This document shows, piece after piece, positions 8,519 through 18,663 of a stretch of 64,000 bases of DNA. The position numbers were made by a program, and so were the translations under genes. A model generated the notes under the pieces. It had not been told where the DNA came from. It searched no databases and saw only the letters and a program-made list of their open reading frames with translations. Numbering within the stretch: the stretch's first letter is position 1; each line of letters begins with the position of its first letter. Source of the DNA: Pseudoalteromonas prydzensis (GTDB lineage: Bacteria; Pseudomonadota; Gammaproteobacteria; Enterobacterales; Alteromonadaceae); the NCBI RefSeq assembly GCF_001661495.1, contig NZ_BDDT01000003.1, positions 397,507 through 461,506 of the forward strand. The letters run 5' to 3'.

Positions 8519-10021
8519 ATGCATAACTCACATACAGTTAAAAAATTAATTAGGGGTCCTAATTTTGGACATAAAACTACTAGTTCGTTTAAAGTGTGGG
8601 GATGTTGTAGTAAAAAAGGTAACTGGTTATTAGTTATCAAAGTACTTGCTCCTGACGACTCGCTTATCTATCAAGGGCAAATACCTACTTTACATAAACT
8701 TAAAAATATAGGGTTTGTAGAAATAACAGGGTTAGAACCATCTACGAGTTACTCAGTATTTATTGGTAGGGCTAAGGCCTTAACTTCGTTGGATTGGAAT
8801 AATATCACTCCATTGCAAGTAAAAACCTTCCCTAGCCCTAACTCTGATAATAAAACAAAATTTATCCTTACCTCATGTAGACACCCTGATCAATTTGCTT
8901 CTTTTGGAAACAAAAATCACATGCTAAACATAATGCATAAAAGGTTAAAACAAGAAAGAGACGTAGATTTCAGAATAGCTTGCGGAGACCAAGTTTATGC
9001 TGATCACCCTATTACTTATTTAAGTAATAACAATCCACCAAAAACATTTAAAGGGTTTGCTAAACATTACTTTAGAAATTATAACCAAGCCCATAATAAT
9101 ATTGCTTCACTTATACCAACATATTGTACATTTGACGATCATGAAGTAACTAATGATTGGGCATTAAGTGACTTCACTGATGATCATCACAAAGAGTTAA
9201 AAACTAAGAAAGACTCAAGAATATTAAATAATGGTTTACTAGCCTACGATGCATTCCAACATGCTCTCAACCCTGAATTTAGCATGCAAGATCTAGAAGC
9301 GCGTATCGGTGCAGATTATATTTTTAGTAAATTCAAATATTGGTATACATTCCAGCATTCGAATATCAAATTTTTTGCTATGGACACCAGATATCAACGC
9401 ATCATTGGGCGTAATTTTAATAAGAGAAATAATGACCTAGAAGCAAACGATAACAACGCATTTGTTCAACTTATAGATCCTGACACTCAGATGCGTTCAC
9501 TTAAATCTTTTCTATTAAACAATAAGGATGACGTTAAATTTATTATTAGTGCAATGCCATTTATACCCGACACTAAACCCAGCGGAATTGGACAAGATCG
9601 AGCAATTGCAACTGCGCCATTTGATAAATGGAAAGGTGGTCACAAGCAAAGAAAAGAAATATTAGATTTTATTAAAAGCAACCAAATCGTAAATGTGTTT
9701 TTCTTATCTGGTGATGTTCACTGTTCTTTTGTTGCACAAGTTGCCCATGAGAATGTAGTGATTGCATATAATATTGTATCTTCCGCACTTAATTGGCCTA
9801 CATTCGGGCTAGGGAAAACCAGCTTTCAGCTAGGTGAGCTGTTTGGAGCAACTGAATACTCTACTTCTATAATTTCGAAAAAGATTGATAACGAATCTAC
9901 AATCCATGTTGAAAAACGCAACAATTACACAAAAATTACAGTTGCCAACGGTATTGTTGAAATAGATATCATTAGCAACTTAAATAAAGTTTCCAGCTCA
10001 ACGAGAATAGCTACTACCTAA
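8519..10021 (+). CDS. PhoD-like metallophosphatase
   Basis: 500 residues. An N-terminal beta-sandwich region (about 1-110; VWGCCSKKGNWLLVIKVLAP) is followed by a PhoD/MPP-type catalytic domain. The metal-binding blocks are CGDQVYAD (Asp157), FDDHEVTNDW (Asp206-Asp207-His208-Glu209) and SGDVHCSF (Asp399, His401). Unlike classical secreted PhoD phosphodiesterases there is no signal peptide or twin-arginine motif, so it is probably cytoplasmic. The gene is clearly more AT-rich than its neighbours and stands alone between two conserved genes, which suggests horizontal acquisition. The substrate is unknown. Confidence 0.8.
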   Translation: MHNSHTVKKLIRGPNFGHKTTSSFKVWGCCSKKGNWLLVIKVLAPDDSLIYQGQIPTLHKLKNIGFVEITGLEPSTSYSVFIGRAKALTSLDWNNITPLQVKTFPSPNSDNKTKFILTSCRHPDQFASFGNKNHMLNIMHKRLKQERDVDFRIACGDQVYADHPITYLSNNNPPKTFKGFAKHYFRNYNQAHNNIASLIPTYCTFDDHEVTNDWALSDFTDDHHKELKTKKDSRILNNGLLAYDAFQHALNPEFSMQDLEARIGADYIFSKFKYWYTFQHSNIKFFAMDTRYQRIIGRNFNKRNNDLEANDNNAFVQLIDPDTQMRSLKSFLLNNKDDVKFIISAMPFIPDTKPSGIGQDRAIATAPFDKWKGGHKQRKEILDFIKSNQIVNVFFLSGDVHCSFVAQVAHENVVIAYNIVSSALNWPTFGLGKTSFQLGELFGATEYSTSIISKKIDNESTIHVEKRNNYTKITVANGIVEIDIISNLNKVSSSTRIATT

Positions 10022-10133
10022 TAATTTCTAAAGGAGTCGTTTAATTTGTTTTCTGGCACTCTGTACATCACGTTTTTAGATGTCTTCTAAACATAAGTTG
10101 TTACTATAAACGTATAAGTTCAGAATTGATCAT

Positions 10134-10163
10134 AAAAAAGCCCCAGACAATGCTGAGGCTTTT
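10134..10163 (-). terminator. Terminator of trhO
   Basis: On the minus strand AAGCCTCAG / CTGGGGCTT (one mismatch) with a 6-base loop, then a T-run. It lies between the convergent PhoD-like gene and trhO. Confidence 0.75.
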
Positions 10164-10186
10164 AAATCTAATAGAAGTAACGCTAA

Positions 10187-11194
10187 TTACTTTTTACGCT
10201 GTGCATCTTTTTGTGCTTTTTTGGCTTCTTTACGTTTTTGTAAAACAGCTTGTGCTTCGTTGCCGATATGGCCTTCACCACGAGCTTGAGCTAATTCAAT
10301 TTGCTTTTGGCGCTCAGCAAATCGTGCTCGTTGCTCATCGGTCACATCATCAATACAGTGATGGCACGAAACGCCTTCCATGTACTCAGCTTTTAGTTTT
10401 TCGTCTTCAGTGATTGGCATACGACACGCATGACACTGATCGTATGACCCCTTTTGTAAGTCGTGATCTACCGCTACGCGGTTATCAAATACAAAGCACT
10501 CACCTTCCCACATGGTTTCTTCTTTTGGCACTTCTTCTAAGTATTTTAAAATGCCGCCTTCAAGATGGTACACATCTTCAAAACCTTGCTCTTTCATATA
10601 GGCCGTCGACTTTTCACAGCGAATACCACCGGTGCAAAACATAGCAACTTTTTTGTGTTTACTCGGATCAAGGTTCTCTTTCGCCCACTGCGGGAATTCA
10701 CGAAAGGTTTTAGTATTTGGGTCTACCGCGTTTTGAAAAGTACCAATTTCGATTTCATAATCATTACGGGTATCAACTAAAATAACCTCTGGATCTGAAA
10801 TAAGCGCATTCCAATCTTTTGGTTTTACATAGCTGCCAACCACTTTTAATGGGTCAACGCCTTCAACACCCATAGTCACGATTTCTTTTTTTAGTTTTAC
10901 TTTAGTGCGGTAAAACGGGCATTCATCATCGTATGATTCTTTAGAAACGATATTGTCTAAATTTGGTTGCTTATCAAGCCAAGCTAATAAATTGTCAATA
11001 CCTTCACGTTTTGCGGCAACGGTGCCGTTAATGCCTTCTGCGGCGATTAATAACGTGCCACGTACTTCATTGGCTTCCATTACATCAAGTAGTGGTTGGC
11101 GCAGTGCTTCAAACTCAGGTAAAGCGACAAATTTATACAAAGCACACACAACAAAGTGCGCACTGGTGACATTATCTTTATGAATGGCTGTCAT
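10187..11194 (-). CDS. trhO: tRNA uridine 5-hydroxylase TrhO (YceA), rhodanese family
   Basis: 335 residues, close to the family length. An N-terminal acylphosphatase-like region ([28 protein letters not shown]) precedes a rhodanese domain with catalytic Cys187 in [12 protein letters not shown]. The C-terminal part carries CHACRMPIT and CHHCIDD cysteine pairs and a charged tail. TrhO makes 5-hydroxyuridine at position 34 of tRNAs independently of prephenate, using oxygen. The gene is divergent from a DEAD-box helicase gene. Confidence 0.92.
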   Translation of the reverse strand: MTAIHKDNVTSAHFVVCALYKFVALPEFEALRQPLLDVMEANEVRGTLLIAAEGINGTVAAKREGIDNLLAWLDKQPNLDNIVSKESYDDECPFYRTKVKLKKEIVTMGVEGVDPLKVVGSYVKPKDWNALISDPEVILVDTRNDYEIEIGTFQNAVDPNTKTFREFPQWAKENLDPSKHKKVAMFCTGGIRCEKSTAYMKEQGFEDVYHLEGGILKYLEEVPKEETMWEGECFVFDNRVAVDHDLQKGSYDQCHACRMPITEDEKLKAEYMEGVSCHHCIDDVTDEQRARFAERQKQIELAQARGEGHIGNEAQAVLQKRKEAKKAQKDAQRKK

Positions 11195-11394
11195 GGGTAT
11201 TCCTATTTTGCTTTTTCAAAACCGAATCGTAAATCCGGCGCATTGGGGCGCGTATTTTACGCTTTTTCAAATTAAATGCAAAAAAAGCCGCTATTGATTG
11301 GTTTTTACTGTTAGCACAACACCCTACTACGCTATAATAGGTGCAATATTTTTGGCTAATTGCCAACGACTCGCTCAATTTGGAGAAACACACT

Positions 11395-12723
11395 TTGCAC
11401 TTTACTGATCTTGGGATTGATACTCGCCTTGAAACACAGCTTGCGCATCAAGGCATCACTCAGCCCACTGATATTCAAGCTCATGCTGTGCCTACTGCCC
11501 TTGCAGGCCACGATATTTTTGCTCAGTCTAAAACGGGCTCAGGTAAAACGTTAGCGTTTTTATTACCCGCAGTTCAACGAGTAATGAAACAAAAGGCCCT
11601 CAGTAAACGTGACCCACGTGTATTAATTGTTGCTCCTACGCGAGAGCTTGCTACCCAAGTTTTCACTCAACTTAGATTGCTTATTGCCGGTACCAATATT
11701 AAAGCCGTTAAAATTCTTGGTGGTGAAAACTTTAATGATCAAATTAAAGCACTGCGTAATGACCCACATTTTGTTATTGCCACACCAGGGCGATTAGCCG
11801 ATCACTTAACCCAGCGCTCTTTGCAGTTAAGTGGCTTAGAGCTGTTAATTTTTGATGAAGCCGACCGTATTTTAGATTTAGGCTTTACCGAACAACTTAA
11901 AATGATTAATGAGTTGGCTGATCACCGCTTGCGCCAGACTCTGTTATTTTCTGCAACCTTAGATCATGCTCAAGTTGATGCGCTATCTCGAAATTTATTA
12001 AAAAAGCCTAAGCAAATTATGCTCAGCGCCGCGAACGAGCAGCATTCAGACATTAAGCAAAGTTTATATTTAGCAGATCATTTAGATCATAAAGAAGCCT
12101 TGCTTGAGCACTTTGTAAAACAAGATGACGTAGGTCAATGCATTATCTTTACTGCAACTCGCTCTGATACCACGCGTTTAAGCGAATTGTTGATCAGTAA
12201 AGGTTTAAAAGCTCAAGCGCTAGCGGGTGATTTAACGCAAAGTAAACGCCTTGATATTATGGATGCTTTTAGCCGGGAAAACTTTAAAATTTTAATCACC
12301 ACAGATGTTGCTTCCCGTGGTCTTGATTTATTAAGTGTAACCCATGTAATCAATTTTGATTTACCAAAGCATGCTGAAGAATACGTACACCGTATCGGTC
12401 GTACTGGTCGCGCGGGCTTCAAAGGAACAGCTATTTCTTTAGTTGGTCCTAAAGATTGGCCAAGCTATAAAGCGATTAAATCCTTTTTAAATGATGAACT
12501 TGAATTTCATACAGTAGCTGGCTTAACTGGCAAATTTAAAGGATTGCGAGAAGCAAAACCAGACACAATAAAAGCAACTGCGCAGCATAAAGCCAAGCCT
12601 AAAGCTAAATCACTGACTAAACGTAAAGTGAAACCTAAGCAGCCTCAAGCTCCAATTAAAGCGCCGTTAAACATTGATGGTGATGCGCCGATGCGCCGCC
12701 GTAAAAAGCCAGAACAGGAATAA
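11395..12723 (+). CDS. DEAD-box ATP-dependent RNA helicase
   Basis: 442 residues when started at the TTG at 11395 (LHFTDLGIDTRLETQL), which has GGAG nine bases upstream; no in-frame ATG fits the family N-terminus. All helicase motifs are present in order: Q motif (ITQPTDIQ), SKTGSGKT, PTRELA, TPGR, DEAD (IFDEADRILDLGF), SAT, ITTDVASRGLD and HRIGRTGRAG. A lysine-rich tail (about 390-442) should bind RNA. It resembles RhlE/SrmB-like helicases for ribosome assembly or RNA decay, but the subfamily cannot be fixed. It is 2 bp from cvfB, so the two form an operon. Confidence 0.9.
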   Translation: MHFTDLGIDTRLETQLAHQGITQPTDIQAHAVPTALAGHDIFAQSKTGSGKTLAFLLPAVQRVMKQKALSKRDPRVLIVAPTRELATQVFTQLRLLIAGTNIKAVKILGGENFNDQIKALRNDPHFVIATPGRLADHLTQRSLQLSGLELLIFDEADRILDLGFTEQLKMINELADHRLRQTLLFSATLDHAQVDALSRNLLKKPKQIMLSAANEQHSDIKQSLYLADHLDHKEALLEHFVKQDDVGQCIIFTATRSDTTRLSELLISKGLKAQALAGDLTQSKRLDIMDAFSRENFKILITTDVASRGLDLLSVTHVINFDLPKHAEEYVHRIGRTGRAGFKGTAISLVGPKDWPSYKAIKSFLNDELEFHTVAGLTGKFKGLREAKPDTIKATAQHKAKPKAKSLTKRKVKPKQPQAPIKAPLNIDGDAPMRRRKKPEQE

Positions 12724-12725
12724 AA

Positions 12726-13676
<951 letters not shown>

Positions 13677-13692
13677 TTTAAAATGATATAGA

Positions 13693-13727
13693 AAAGAGTA
13701 AAGTGAAAGCTTTACTCTTTTTTTTGT
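13693..13727 (+). terminator. Terminator of the helicase-cvfB operon
   Basis: AAAGAGTAAAG / CTTTACTCTTT, an 11-bp perfect stem with a TGAAAG loop and a run of T residues. From here to 14087 (about 360 bases) I see no gene, attC site or other clear structure; it presumably holds the promoter of the next gene. Confidence 0.85.
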
Positions 13728-14087
13728 TTTTATAAACTTCAATAGTAGCTATAAACAATAACCAGCCAGTGATAACTTATGCCGCATGAAGTCAATATAT
13801 GATTTCATTGGCTCATAAATCATAGTTAAAAAGGTGTTCTAATAACGTGAACCTGCAATACTGGTTTCATATACAATCTCTTCTGTTTTGCGTTTTCTTC
13901 AATATTACTGTTCTGTGCCACTTTGGTGTATTTTTGCACTTGTAAAATATTAGGCAAAGTTAACTAATTGTTTACAGATGTTTTTTTGAGGACTAAGATA
14001 AATGCATTGTGACATATAGATATTTGTCGGTTTAAAAAAGACAAAATGTCGTAGATAAATTGTTATAAATACAAGGAAACTTCGATT

Positions 14088-14561
14088 ATGAAAAATAGTA
14101 TTATCATTTTAATCACGACTCTTATAGTTGGTGGTTGCGCATCGACTAAAGTGGAAAAAGAGTATCCAGATTTATCGGTCACTCAGAACGAAATTCAATC
14201 TTCTAAATGGAACAAACTTAATCGCTTTCCTCCGATGTATCCGAAACAAGCAGTAATTAACTCTATTGAAGGGTGCGCTACCGTTGAATATGTAATAACA
14301 CCTCAAAATGAAGTTAAAGACATAACTGTAATAGCTTCAACAAATAAACAGTTTTCTAAAGCTGCTGTGGCCGTGATTAAAAACTGGAAATGGTTAGAAT
14401 TACCTAAAAGTATTCTAACTCAGCCTGTAAAAACGCAAACCCGATTTGATTTCTGTTTCGACAAGCCGAATCAGCCTTGTTCATCTATTACACCCAATTA
14501 TTCATGCCCAAGTGAAGACATTATTTATTCTACAGGCATGCGCGTTAAGATCAGTGGCTAA
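14088..14561 (+). CDS. Lipoprotein with a TonB C-terminal-like domain, probable cassette gene
   Basis: 157 residues. The lipoprotein signal ends in VGGC (Cys17). The segment FPPMYPKQAVINSIEGCATVEYVITPQNEVKDI with FSKAAVAVIKNWKW near residue 95 is the TonB C-terminal (energy transducer) fold: the YP..A...IEG.V.V...I...G.V pattern and the later A....W.W helix. The N-terminal membrane helix and proline-rich spacer of true TonB are missing, so it is not an ordinary TonB; it may be a periplasmic scaffold. GGAA lies about nine bases before the start. Its stop codon is followed within ten bases by the 3' end of a group II intron sitting in an attC, which marks it as an integron cassette gene. Confidence 0.7.
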   Translation: MKNSIIILITTLIVGGCASTKVEKEYPDLSVTQNEIQSSKWNKLNRFPPMYPKQAVINSIEGCATVEYVITPQNEVKDITVIASTNKQFSKAAVAVIKNWKWLELPKSILTQPVKTQTRFDFCFDKPNQPCSSITPNYSCPSEDIIYSTGMRVKISG

Positions 14562-14571
14562 AGTATTTATA

Positions 14572-15116
14572 ATCGGATTGCCGGAAGTCTATAACATCCA
14601 GCTGAAACAATACCCATCAGGCGATTTTATTAGTAGGAAATGCAATGGGCGGTTCACCTCCCATAATGAATATTGATCCAAATATCTCTCAGTGACACTA
14701 AACCTTGTTAAGGCAATTAGTCATTGCCTAACACAACAATTTAATTCCTTTTGTTTTTGAGCTTCGACAAGGACCCTTGCTGGTGATACCACATGCTATG
14801 GCGAGTCGTTCACTAACACCCAGTTTCATTAAACTGCGTACTTTGGTGCGGGCTATTCCTTTGTAAAAAGCCACTGTTATCTGATAAGCATTGGCTATTA
14901 GGTTATAATGTCCCGAGTCTACGCCTTATATGATATTTTTGTTCATCTGCTCGCACTTACATTTATAAAGAATGCTAGCGGCTTTCTCCAGACAATCTTG
15001 AGCAATTGCCCTTGCTATTTACGAGTGTCTATCGTTTAATAACAGTATGTTATTTATGCGGTCATGTTCCTTCAGAGGGCTTACACCTCATAAGTCAATG
15101 CCCATGGCGGGCGTAC
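14572..15116 (-). mobile_element. Group IIC-attC intron, internally deleted (copy E)
   Basis: Read on the minus strand, this starts with GTACGCCCGCCATGGGCATT (5' end of domain I), ends in CAATCCGAT and is only about 545 bases long. The intron-encoded protein is reduced to C-terminal pieces: an ARTKVRSLMKLGVSERLAIACG block and GITSKGP, followed by a stop and a frameshifted LRDIWINIH region. The reverse transcriptase is gone, so it cannot move by itself. The 5' exon ends GCGCTTGT and the 3' exon begins TAT; joining them restores an attC core CTTGTTAT. The intron start could be placed two bases further out (GTGTACG). It is opposite to the cassette direction, as is usual for this class. Confidence 0.8.
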
Positions 15117-15221
15117 ACAAGCGCATTAAATCTGACGTCTCACATTGTCCGATTTTTTACTTAAAATAAAATAACACAAAAAAGCGCCCAATATGCTCCG
15201 CAGCCTATGCGGCCGTTATGT
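15117..15221 (+). other. attC recombination site, split by intron E
   Basis: The left core ACAAGCGCAT (completed by TATA on the other side of the intron) pairs with the right core ATGCGGCCGTTATG, and CCGCA...TGCGG makes an inner stem. Cores and spacing (about 110 bases when rejoined) match the other attC sites in the window. It separates the TonB-like gene from the small membrane-protein gene and shows that cassettes here run in the plus direction. Confidence 0.65.
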
Positions 15222-15251
15222 ACTAAAATGGATGTTGAGGAAGTAGAGAAT

Positions 15252-15482
15252 ATGTCTAAATGGGGAAAGACTGCGACGTGGTTAATGTTAGTTATTGCTT
15301 TAGTGGTGTTTTTGGCTGCTGTATATGTAGTTGGTTCAGCAATTGGAAGAATGTATGTATTAGGGTCAATTGAACTATCCATTCCCCAAATCGGAATCAT
15401 TTGTAGTGGAATCACTTCTGTATCTGTTTTTGTACGTTGCGTGAAAAAATTGAAAAGTCGCTCCGAGTTAGCACTTACATAA
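15252..15482 (+). CDS. Small two-helix membrane protein, integron cassette gene
   Basis: 76 residues from ATG 15252, which has GAGG 11 bases upstream; an in-frame ATG at 15228 adds eight residues. Two transmembrane segments (TWLMLVIALVVFLAAVYVVG and IGIICSGITSVSVFVRC) are followed by a basic tail. No family recognised. It begins just after an attC right core (GTTATG) and its TAA stop overlaps the 3' splice junction of intron D, as expected for a compact cassette. Confidence 0.65.
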   Translation: MSKWGKTATWLMLVIALVVFLAAVYVVGSAIGRMYVLGSIELSIPQIGIICSGITSVSVFVRCVKKLKSRSELALT

Positions 15483-15760
15483 TCGGGTAGCCGGAGAGCT
15501 CCTCCAACCCCCACACAACCCATCATACACTTTTTTATTAACTGGAAGTGCAATGGGCAGTTCATCTACCGTGATAAATATTGATTCAAATATCTTTCAA
15601 TGACACTAAACCTCGTGAAGCCAATTAGTCATTGCCTAGCGCGAGGTTTACGCAACTACGGCCAGTAGCACATTCTTATTCTACGGCGTATCCAGTGTTC
15701 TAAATCCACCGTTAGCTGATATGCATTGCCTATTAGGTAGTAATGTCTTTAGCAGCGCAA
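15482..15760 (-). mobile_element. Group IIC-attC intron, 5'-truncated (copy D)
   Basis: On the minus strand the remnant reads RHYYLIGNAYQLTVDLEHW then IRRRIRMCYW, the distal maturase region of the intron-encoded protein. A deletion follows, then a decayed SLRDIWINIH-like tail, and the RNA 3' end with GGGGTTGGAGGAG.. and CTACCCGAT. The 5' half and the reverse transcriptase are missing and are replaced by repeat D. The 3' exon TATGTAAG is the end of the preceding cassette gene, so it sits in that cassette's attC. Confidence 0.8.
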
Positions 15761-15787
15761 ATAGTTTTGGGCCTAGAATCTGTATTA

Positions 15788-16007
15788 CTCAAAAGCGCAG
15801 CGCATCTTATCCTCTTTGTGAATAATTCACTAAGTTTTTTGCACAAAGAGAAAGGAATGAGAAGTAAATGAGGGAAACTTAGCGCTTAGTATTAGCATGC
15901 TTAATAGTCTAACACGAATATTACTAAGCGATTGAATCAAAATAGCAACTCAGTTATGGTTAAACCATTAATAAAAATAAATTAAAAACGAGTTAATCTA
16001 CAGGCTC
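15788..16007 (-). repeat. Hairpin repeat, copy D
   Basis: Read on the minus strand: GAGCCTGTAGATTAACTCG at one end, TTTACTTCTCATTC..., and an inverted repeat CTCTTTGTG / CACAAAGAG, ending in GCTGCGCTTT. It aligns over both ends with copies B and C in the 57-64 kb region but lacks about 100 internal bases. No ORF. Intron D's 3' half follows directly, the same join as copy B with intron B. Confidence 0.85.
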
Positions 16008-16082
16008 GCTGACGAGCATCTGCAATTGGCATATTCCAGCCTACTCATCGCCAAGTTATTAAGTTTGTATACCCAGAAACAA

Positions 16083-16110
16083 AAAGAGCAAAGTAAAAAC
16101 TTTGCTCTTT
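16083..16110 (-). terminator. Terminator of the lapA-lapB-pyrF operon
   Basis: AAAGAGCAAAGT / ACTTTGCTCTTT, a 12-bp perfect stem with a 4-base loop, followed on the minus strand by a T-run. Confidence 0.8.
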
Positions 16111-16133
16111 GTACTCTTAAAAATAACGCTTGT

Positions 16134-16838
16134 TTATTTTAGCGAGTCATTAATTTCTTTGAGTGTTGCAACAGGATCTGCGGCTTGTGTAATTGGACGG
16201 CCAACAACTAGATAATCACTGCCATCATCAATCGCTTGTTTTGGCGTCATAATACGCTTTTGGTCACCCGCGTCGCTGCCTGCAGGGCGAATACCTGGGG
16301 TCACTAGTTTAAAGTCTGCGCCAAGTTCCGCTTTTAATTTCTTCGCTTCTTGTGCTGAGCACACTACCCCGTCAAGGCCTGACTCTTTGGCAAGTTTTGC
16401 TAAATAAATAACCTGCTGTTCAGGGGTTTTATCAACCCCTAAACGAGTTAGCTCTGCTGCATCCATGCTGGTTAAAACGGTAACGGCAATTAATAATGGC
16501 GCTTTATCACCAAATTGCTCAAGCGCTTGTTTGGCTTTAGTCATCATTTCAACACCGCCACTGGCGTGAACATTAACCATCCAAACACCCATTTTGGCCG
16601 CGGCAGTAACCGCTTTTGCTACTGTGTTTGGAATGTCATGAAATTTAAGATCTAAGAATACGTCAAAGCCTAAATCAATCAGCTCTTTAACAAACGCAGG
16701 GCCAAAGTAGGTAAACATTTCTTTACCTACTTTTAATCGACACGTGTCAGGAGAAAGTTGTTTAACAAAATTTAATGCTGTTTGCTGATCATCATAATCA
16801 AGGGCTATAAGAACTTTTTTTGATTGTTCGAGAGACAT
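16134..16838 (-). CDS. pyrF: Orotidine 5'-phosphate decarboxylase
   Basis: 234 residues. [14 protein letters not shown] near residue 61 is the catalytic Lys/Asp motif, LIALDYD at the N-terminus and GIRPAG near 200 bind the phosphate. It converts OMP to UMP, the last step of pyrimidine synthesis. It lies 33 bp after lapB, and lapA-lapB-pyrF is the enterobacterial order, so it is the last gene of that operon. Confidence 0.96.
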   Translation of the reverse strand: MSLEQSKKVLIALDYDDQQTALNFVKQLSPDTCRLKVGKEMFTYFGPAFVKELIDLGFDVFLDLKFHDIPNTVAKAVTAAAKMGVWMVNVHASGGVEMMTKAKQALEQFGDKAPLLIAVTVLTSMDAAELTRLGVDKTPEQQVIYLAKLAKESGLDGVVCSAQEAKKLKAELGADFKLVTPGIRPAGSDAGDQKRIMTPKQAIDDGSDYLVVGRPITQAADPVATLKEINDSLK

Positions 16839-16871
16839 AACTTTCCTAAAACGAATTGAATATAAGTAAAA

Positions 16872-18008
16872 TTAAAAACCGTCTAAGCCACGGCTTGGGA
16901 CTATGGTTTCCCAATGTTTGCACGACGGGCAAACCCAATAAATGGTATGGCTAGTAAAACCACAGTGTTGGCACTGAAAATCTGGCTTTGTTGCAATATA
17001 AGAGGTTACCAATTTATCTATTTGATCTAACACTTCTTTAATATCATTGTTCTGTTTTGCTAATAACTGAAGTAAAAAACTAAAACCGCGAATAGTCGGC
17101 TGGCGTTTTAAACTATCAGTTAAAAATTTGATTGCTTGCTCGGTATGCCCTTGCTCGAGTAATGCTTTACAGTGTTTTATTTTTATTAGTACACCGCCTT
17201 TATCAAGCAATTGCAGCAGTAATTCATGAAATTGGTGGGTTAAGTTTAATTGCTCATAACTATGAGCAAGATCATCAATAAACAAGGGCGCAAAGAAGGT
17301 AAAATTGCAGATCAGCTCTCGCCAATAATAAATCGCTTTTACATAATCTTCTTTTGCAAACGCTGATTTACCCAGCTCATATAAGGGTCTAATTGCTTTT
17401 TGATTGAGGCTAATAGCTTTGCGCATAATTTGCGGATCATTTTCGATTAATGCCGCTTCACAATAAAAGTTAGCTATGGCCTTGAAGTGTTGTGGTTTAG
17501 AAAATAAATCGCTGTGTGCTTCAAACATATTGATACCTTTTTCCCATTCACGCGTTTGTGAATATAGATTAAGTATCGGCTCTAATGCATCACTGTGATT
17601 TGCTTTAACTAACCAAACAAGATGTTCTTCTGCACCATCAAGAAGCCCAGCCATAATATAATCTTCAGCAAGTTCAAGGCGGCTAGTCGCAGCTTGTTGC
17701 TCATTAAGGCTTGGGTGTTTAAGGAGTAATTCGTGGATTTTTATTGCGCGATCTAATTCACCGCGGCGGCGAAACATCGTTGCGAGTGTAGAATAATGCT
17801 CGACAGAATCTGCTGCAACTTCAAGCAAATTGATAAGGTGTTCAAGACCTTGGTCTTCTTCTCTATCAAGTAAAAACTTTAAGCCTTTACTGTATTCAGA
17901 AGTGATCTGACGATTAAGTTGATGAGCTTGGTTTTTAGCGCTATTTTTACCCATGATCCAGCCATAACCAGCCGCAACAGGTAAAAGTAAAAACAAAAGC
18001 TCAATCAT
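16872..18008 (-). CDS. lapB: Lipopolysaccharide assembly protein B (YciM)
   Basis: 378 residues. An N-terminal membrane anchor (LLFLLLPVAAGYGWIMG), then TPR repeats through about residue 340, and a C-terminal rubredoxin-type metal site CQHCGF...CPSCKHW. LapB is a membrane-tethered cytoplasmic protein that helps FtsH degrade LpxC and so limits lipid A synthesis. It starts 2 bp after lapA, so the two are coupled. Confidence 0.93.
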   Translation of the reverse strand: MIELLFLLLPVAAGYGWIMGKNSAKNQAHQLNRQITSEYSKGLKFLLDREEDQGLEHLINLLEVAADSVEHYSTLATMFRRRGELDRAIKIHELLLKHPSLNEQQAATSRLELAEDYIMAGLLDGAEEHLVWLVKANHSDALEPILNLYSQTREWEKGINMFEAHSDLFSKPQHFKAIANFYCEAALIENDPQIMRKAISLNQKAIRPLYELGKSAFAKEDYVKAIYYWRELICNFTFFAPLFIDDLAHSYEQLNLTHQFHELLLQLLDKGGVLIKIKHCKALLEQGHTEQAIKFLTDSLKRQPTIRGFSFLLQLLAKQNNDIKEVLDQIDKLVTSYIATKPDFQCQHCGFTSHTIYWVCPSCKHWETIVPSRGLDGF

Positions 18009-18010
18009 AG

Positions 18011-18292
18011 TTAGGTGTCTTTATTAGCAACAAGCTTATTATTATCTTTTTCAGGCGCTAACTTTTTCTTCAACCGATAGTTTTGCCACTTCAATTGCGA
18101 AAACAATTTAAAGCTAATAAAACAACCAATTGCGACACCTAAAGCAAAGCAGATACTTATTATCATTGCGAGGGGTAAAGTATTGCTGGCAATAATATAA
18201 TTTATTTGCACTAACTGTGGATTTTGCGAACCAAGTACAAATGCAAAAATTAAGCATATTGCTACCAGGATAATTTTTAATACCCTAAACAA
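18011..18292 (-). CDS. lapA: Lipopolysaccharide assembly protein A (YciS)
   Basis: 93 residues with two membrane helices (ILVAICLIFAFVLGSQ and MIISICFALGVAIGCFISF) and a basic cytoplasmic tail. This is the LapA/YciS (DUF1049) layout, a partner of LapB. It lies 21 bp after ihfB. Confidence 0.9.
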   Translation of the reverse strand: MFRVLKIILVAICLIFAFVLGSQNPQLVQINYIIASNTLPLAMIISICFALGVAIGCFISFKLFSQLKWQNYRLKKKLAPEKDNNKLVANKDT

Positions 18293-18313
18293 GTAACTAC
18301 TCCAACTAAATAA

Positions 18314-18601
18314 CTAGGCAATGCTCGCGTTTACGCGATCTCGTAACTCTTTGCCTGGTTTAAAATGTGGTACGTGCTTACCTTCAAGCTCAACTGTGTC
18401 GCCAGTCTTAGGATTACGACCTGTGCGTGGTGAGCGAAAGTGTAGTGAGAAACTACCAAAGCCACGGATCTCAATGCGATCTGAGCTTGATAATGAGCCG
18501 GCCATTTGTTCAAGAATTTCTTTAACAGCATTTTCAACATCTTTCACAGGTACATGTGCGTGTTGCTCGGCTAATTGTTCTATCAATTCTGACTTAGTCA
18601 T
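18314..18601 (-). CDS. ihfB: Integration host factor beta subunit
   Basis: 95 residues, one more than usual. [18 protein letters not shown] and [25 protein letters not shown] (the DNA-binding arm with its proline) are diagnostic. IHF bends DNA by about 160 degrees as a heterodimer with IhfA and acts in transcription, replication and recombination. It is downstream of rpsA, as in Escherichia coli. Confidence 0.96.
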   Translation of the reverse strand: MTKSELIEQLAEQHAHVPVKDVENAVKEILEQMAGSLSSSDRIEIRGFGSFSLHFRSPRTGRNPKTGDTVELEGKHVPHFKPGKELRDRVNASIA

Positions 18602-18663
18602 AACGTTTCCTTAAAAAGAGATAAAGGAAGGGCAACACTGCCCTTCCAATTAAGACTGATTAA

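Noticed and set aside
14446..14676. 76-codon plus-strand ORF overlapping the TonB-like gene and intron E
   Set aside because: Out of frame with the lipoprotein gene, and its second half is antisense to intron sequence.
15161..15565. 134-codon minus-strand ORF
   Set aside because: It is antisense to the small membrane-protein cassette gene and runs into intron D; no start signal and no recognisable motifs.
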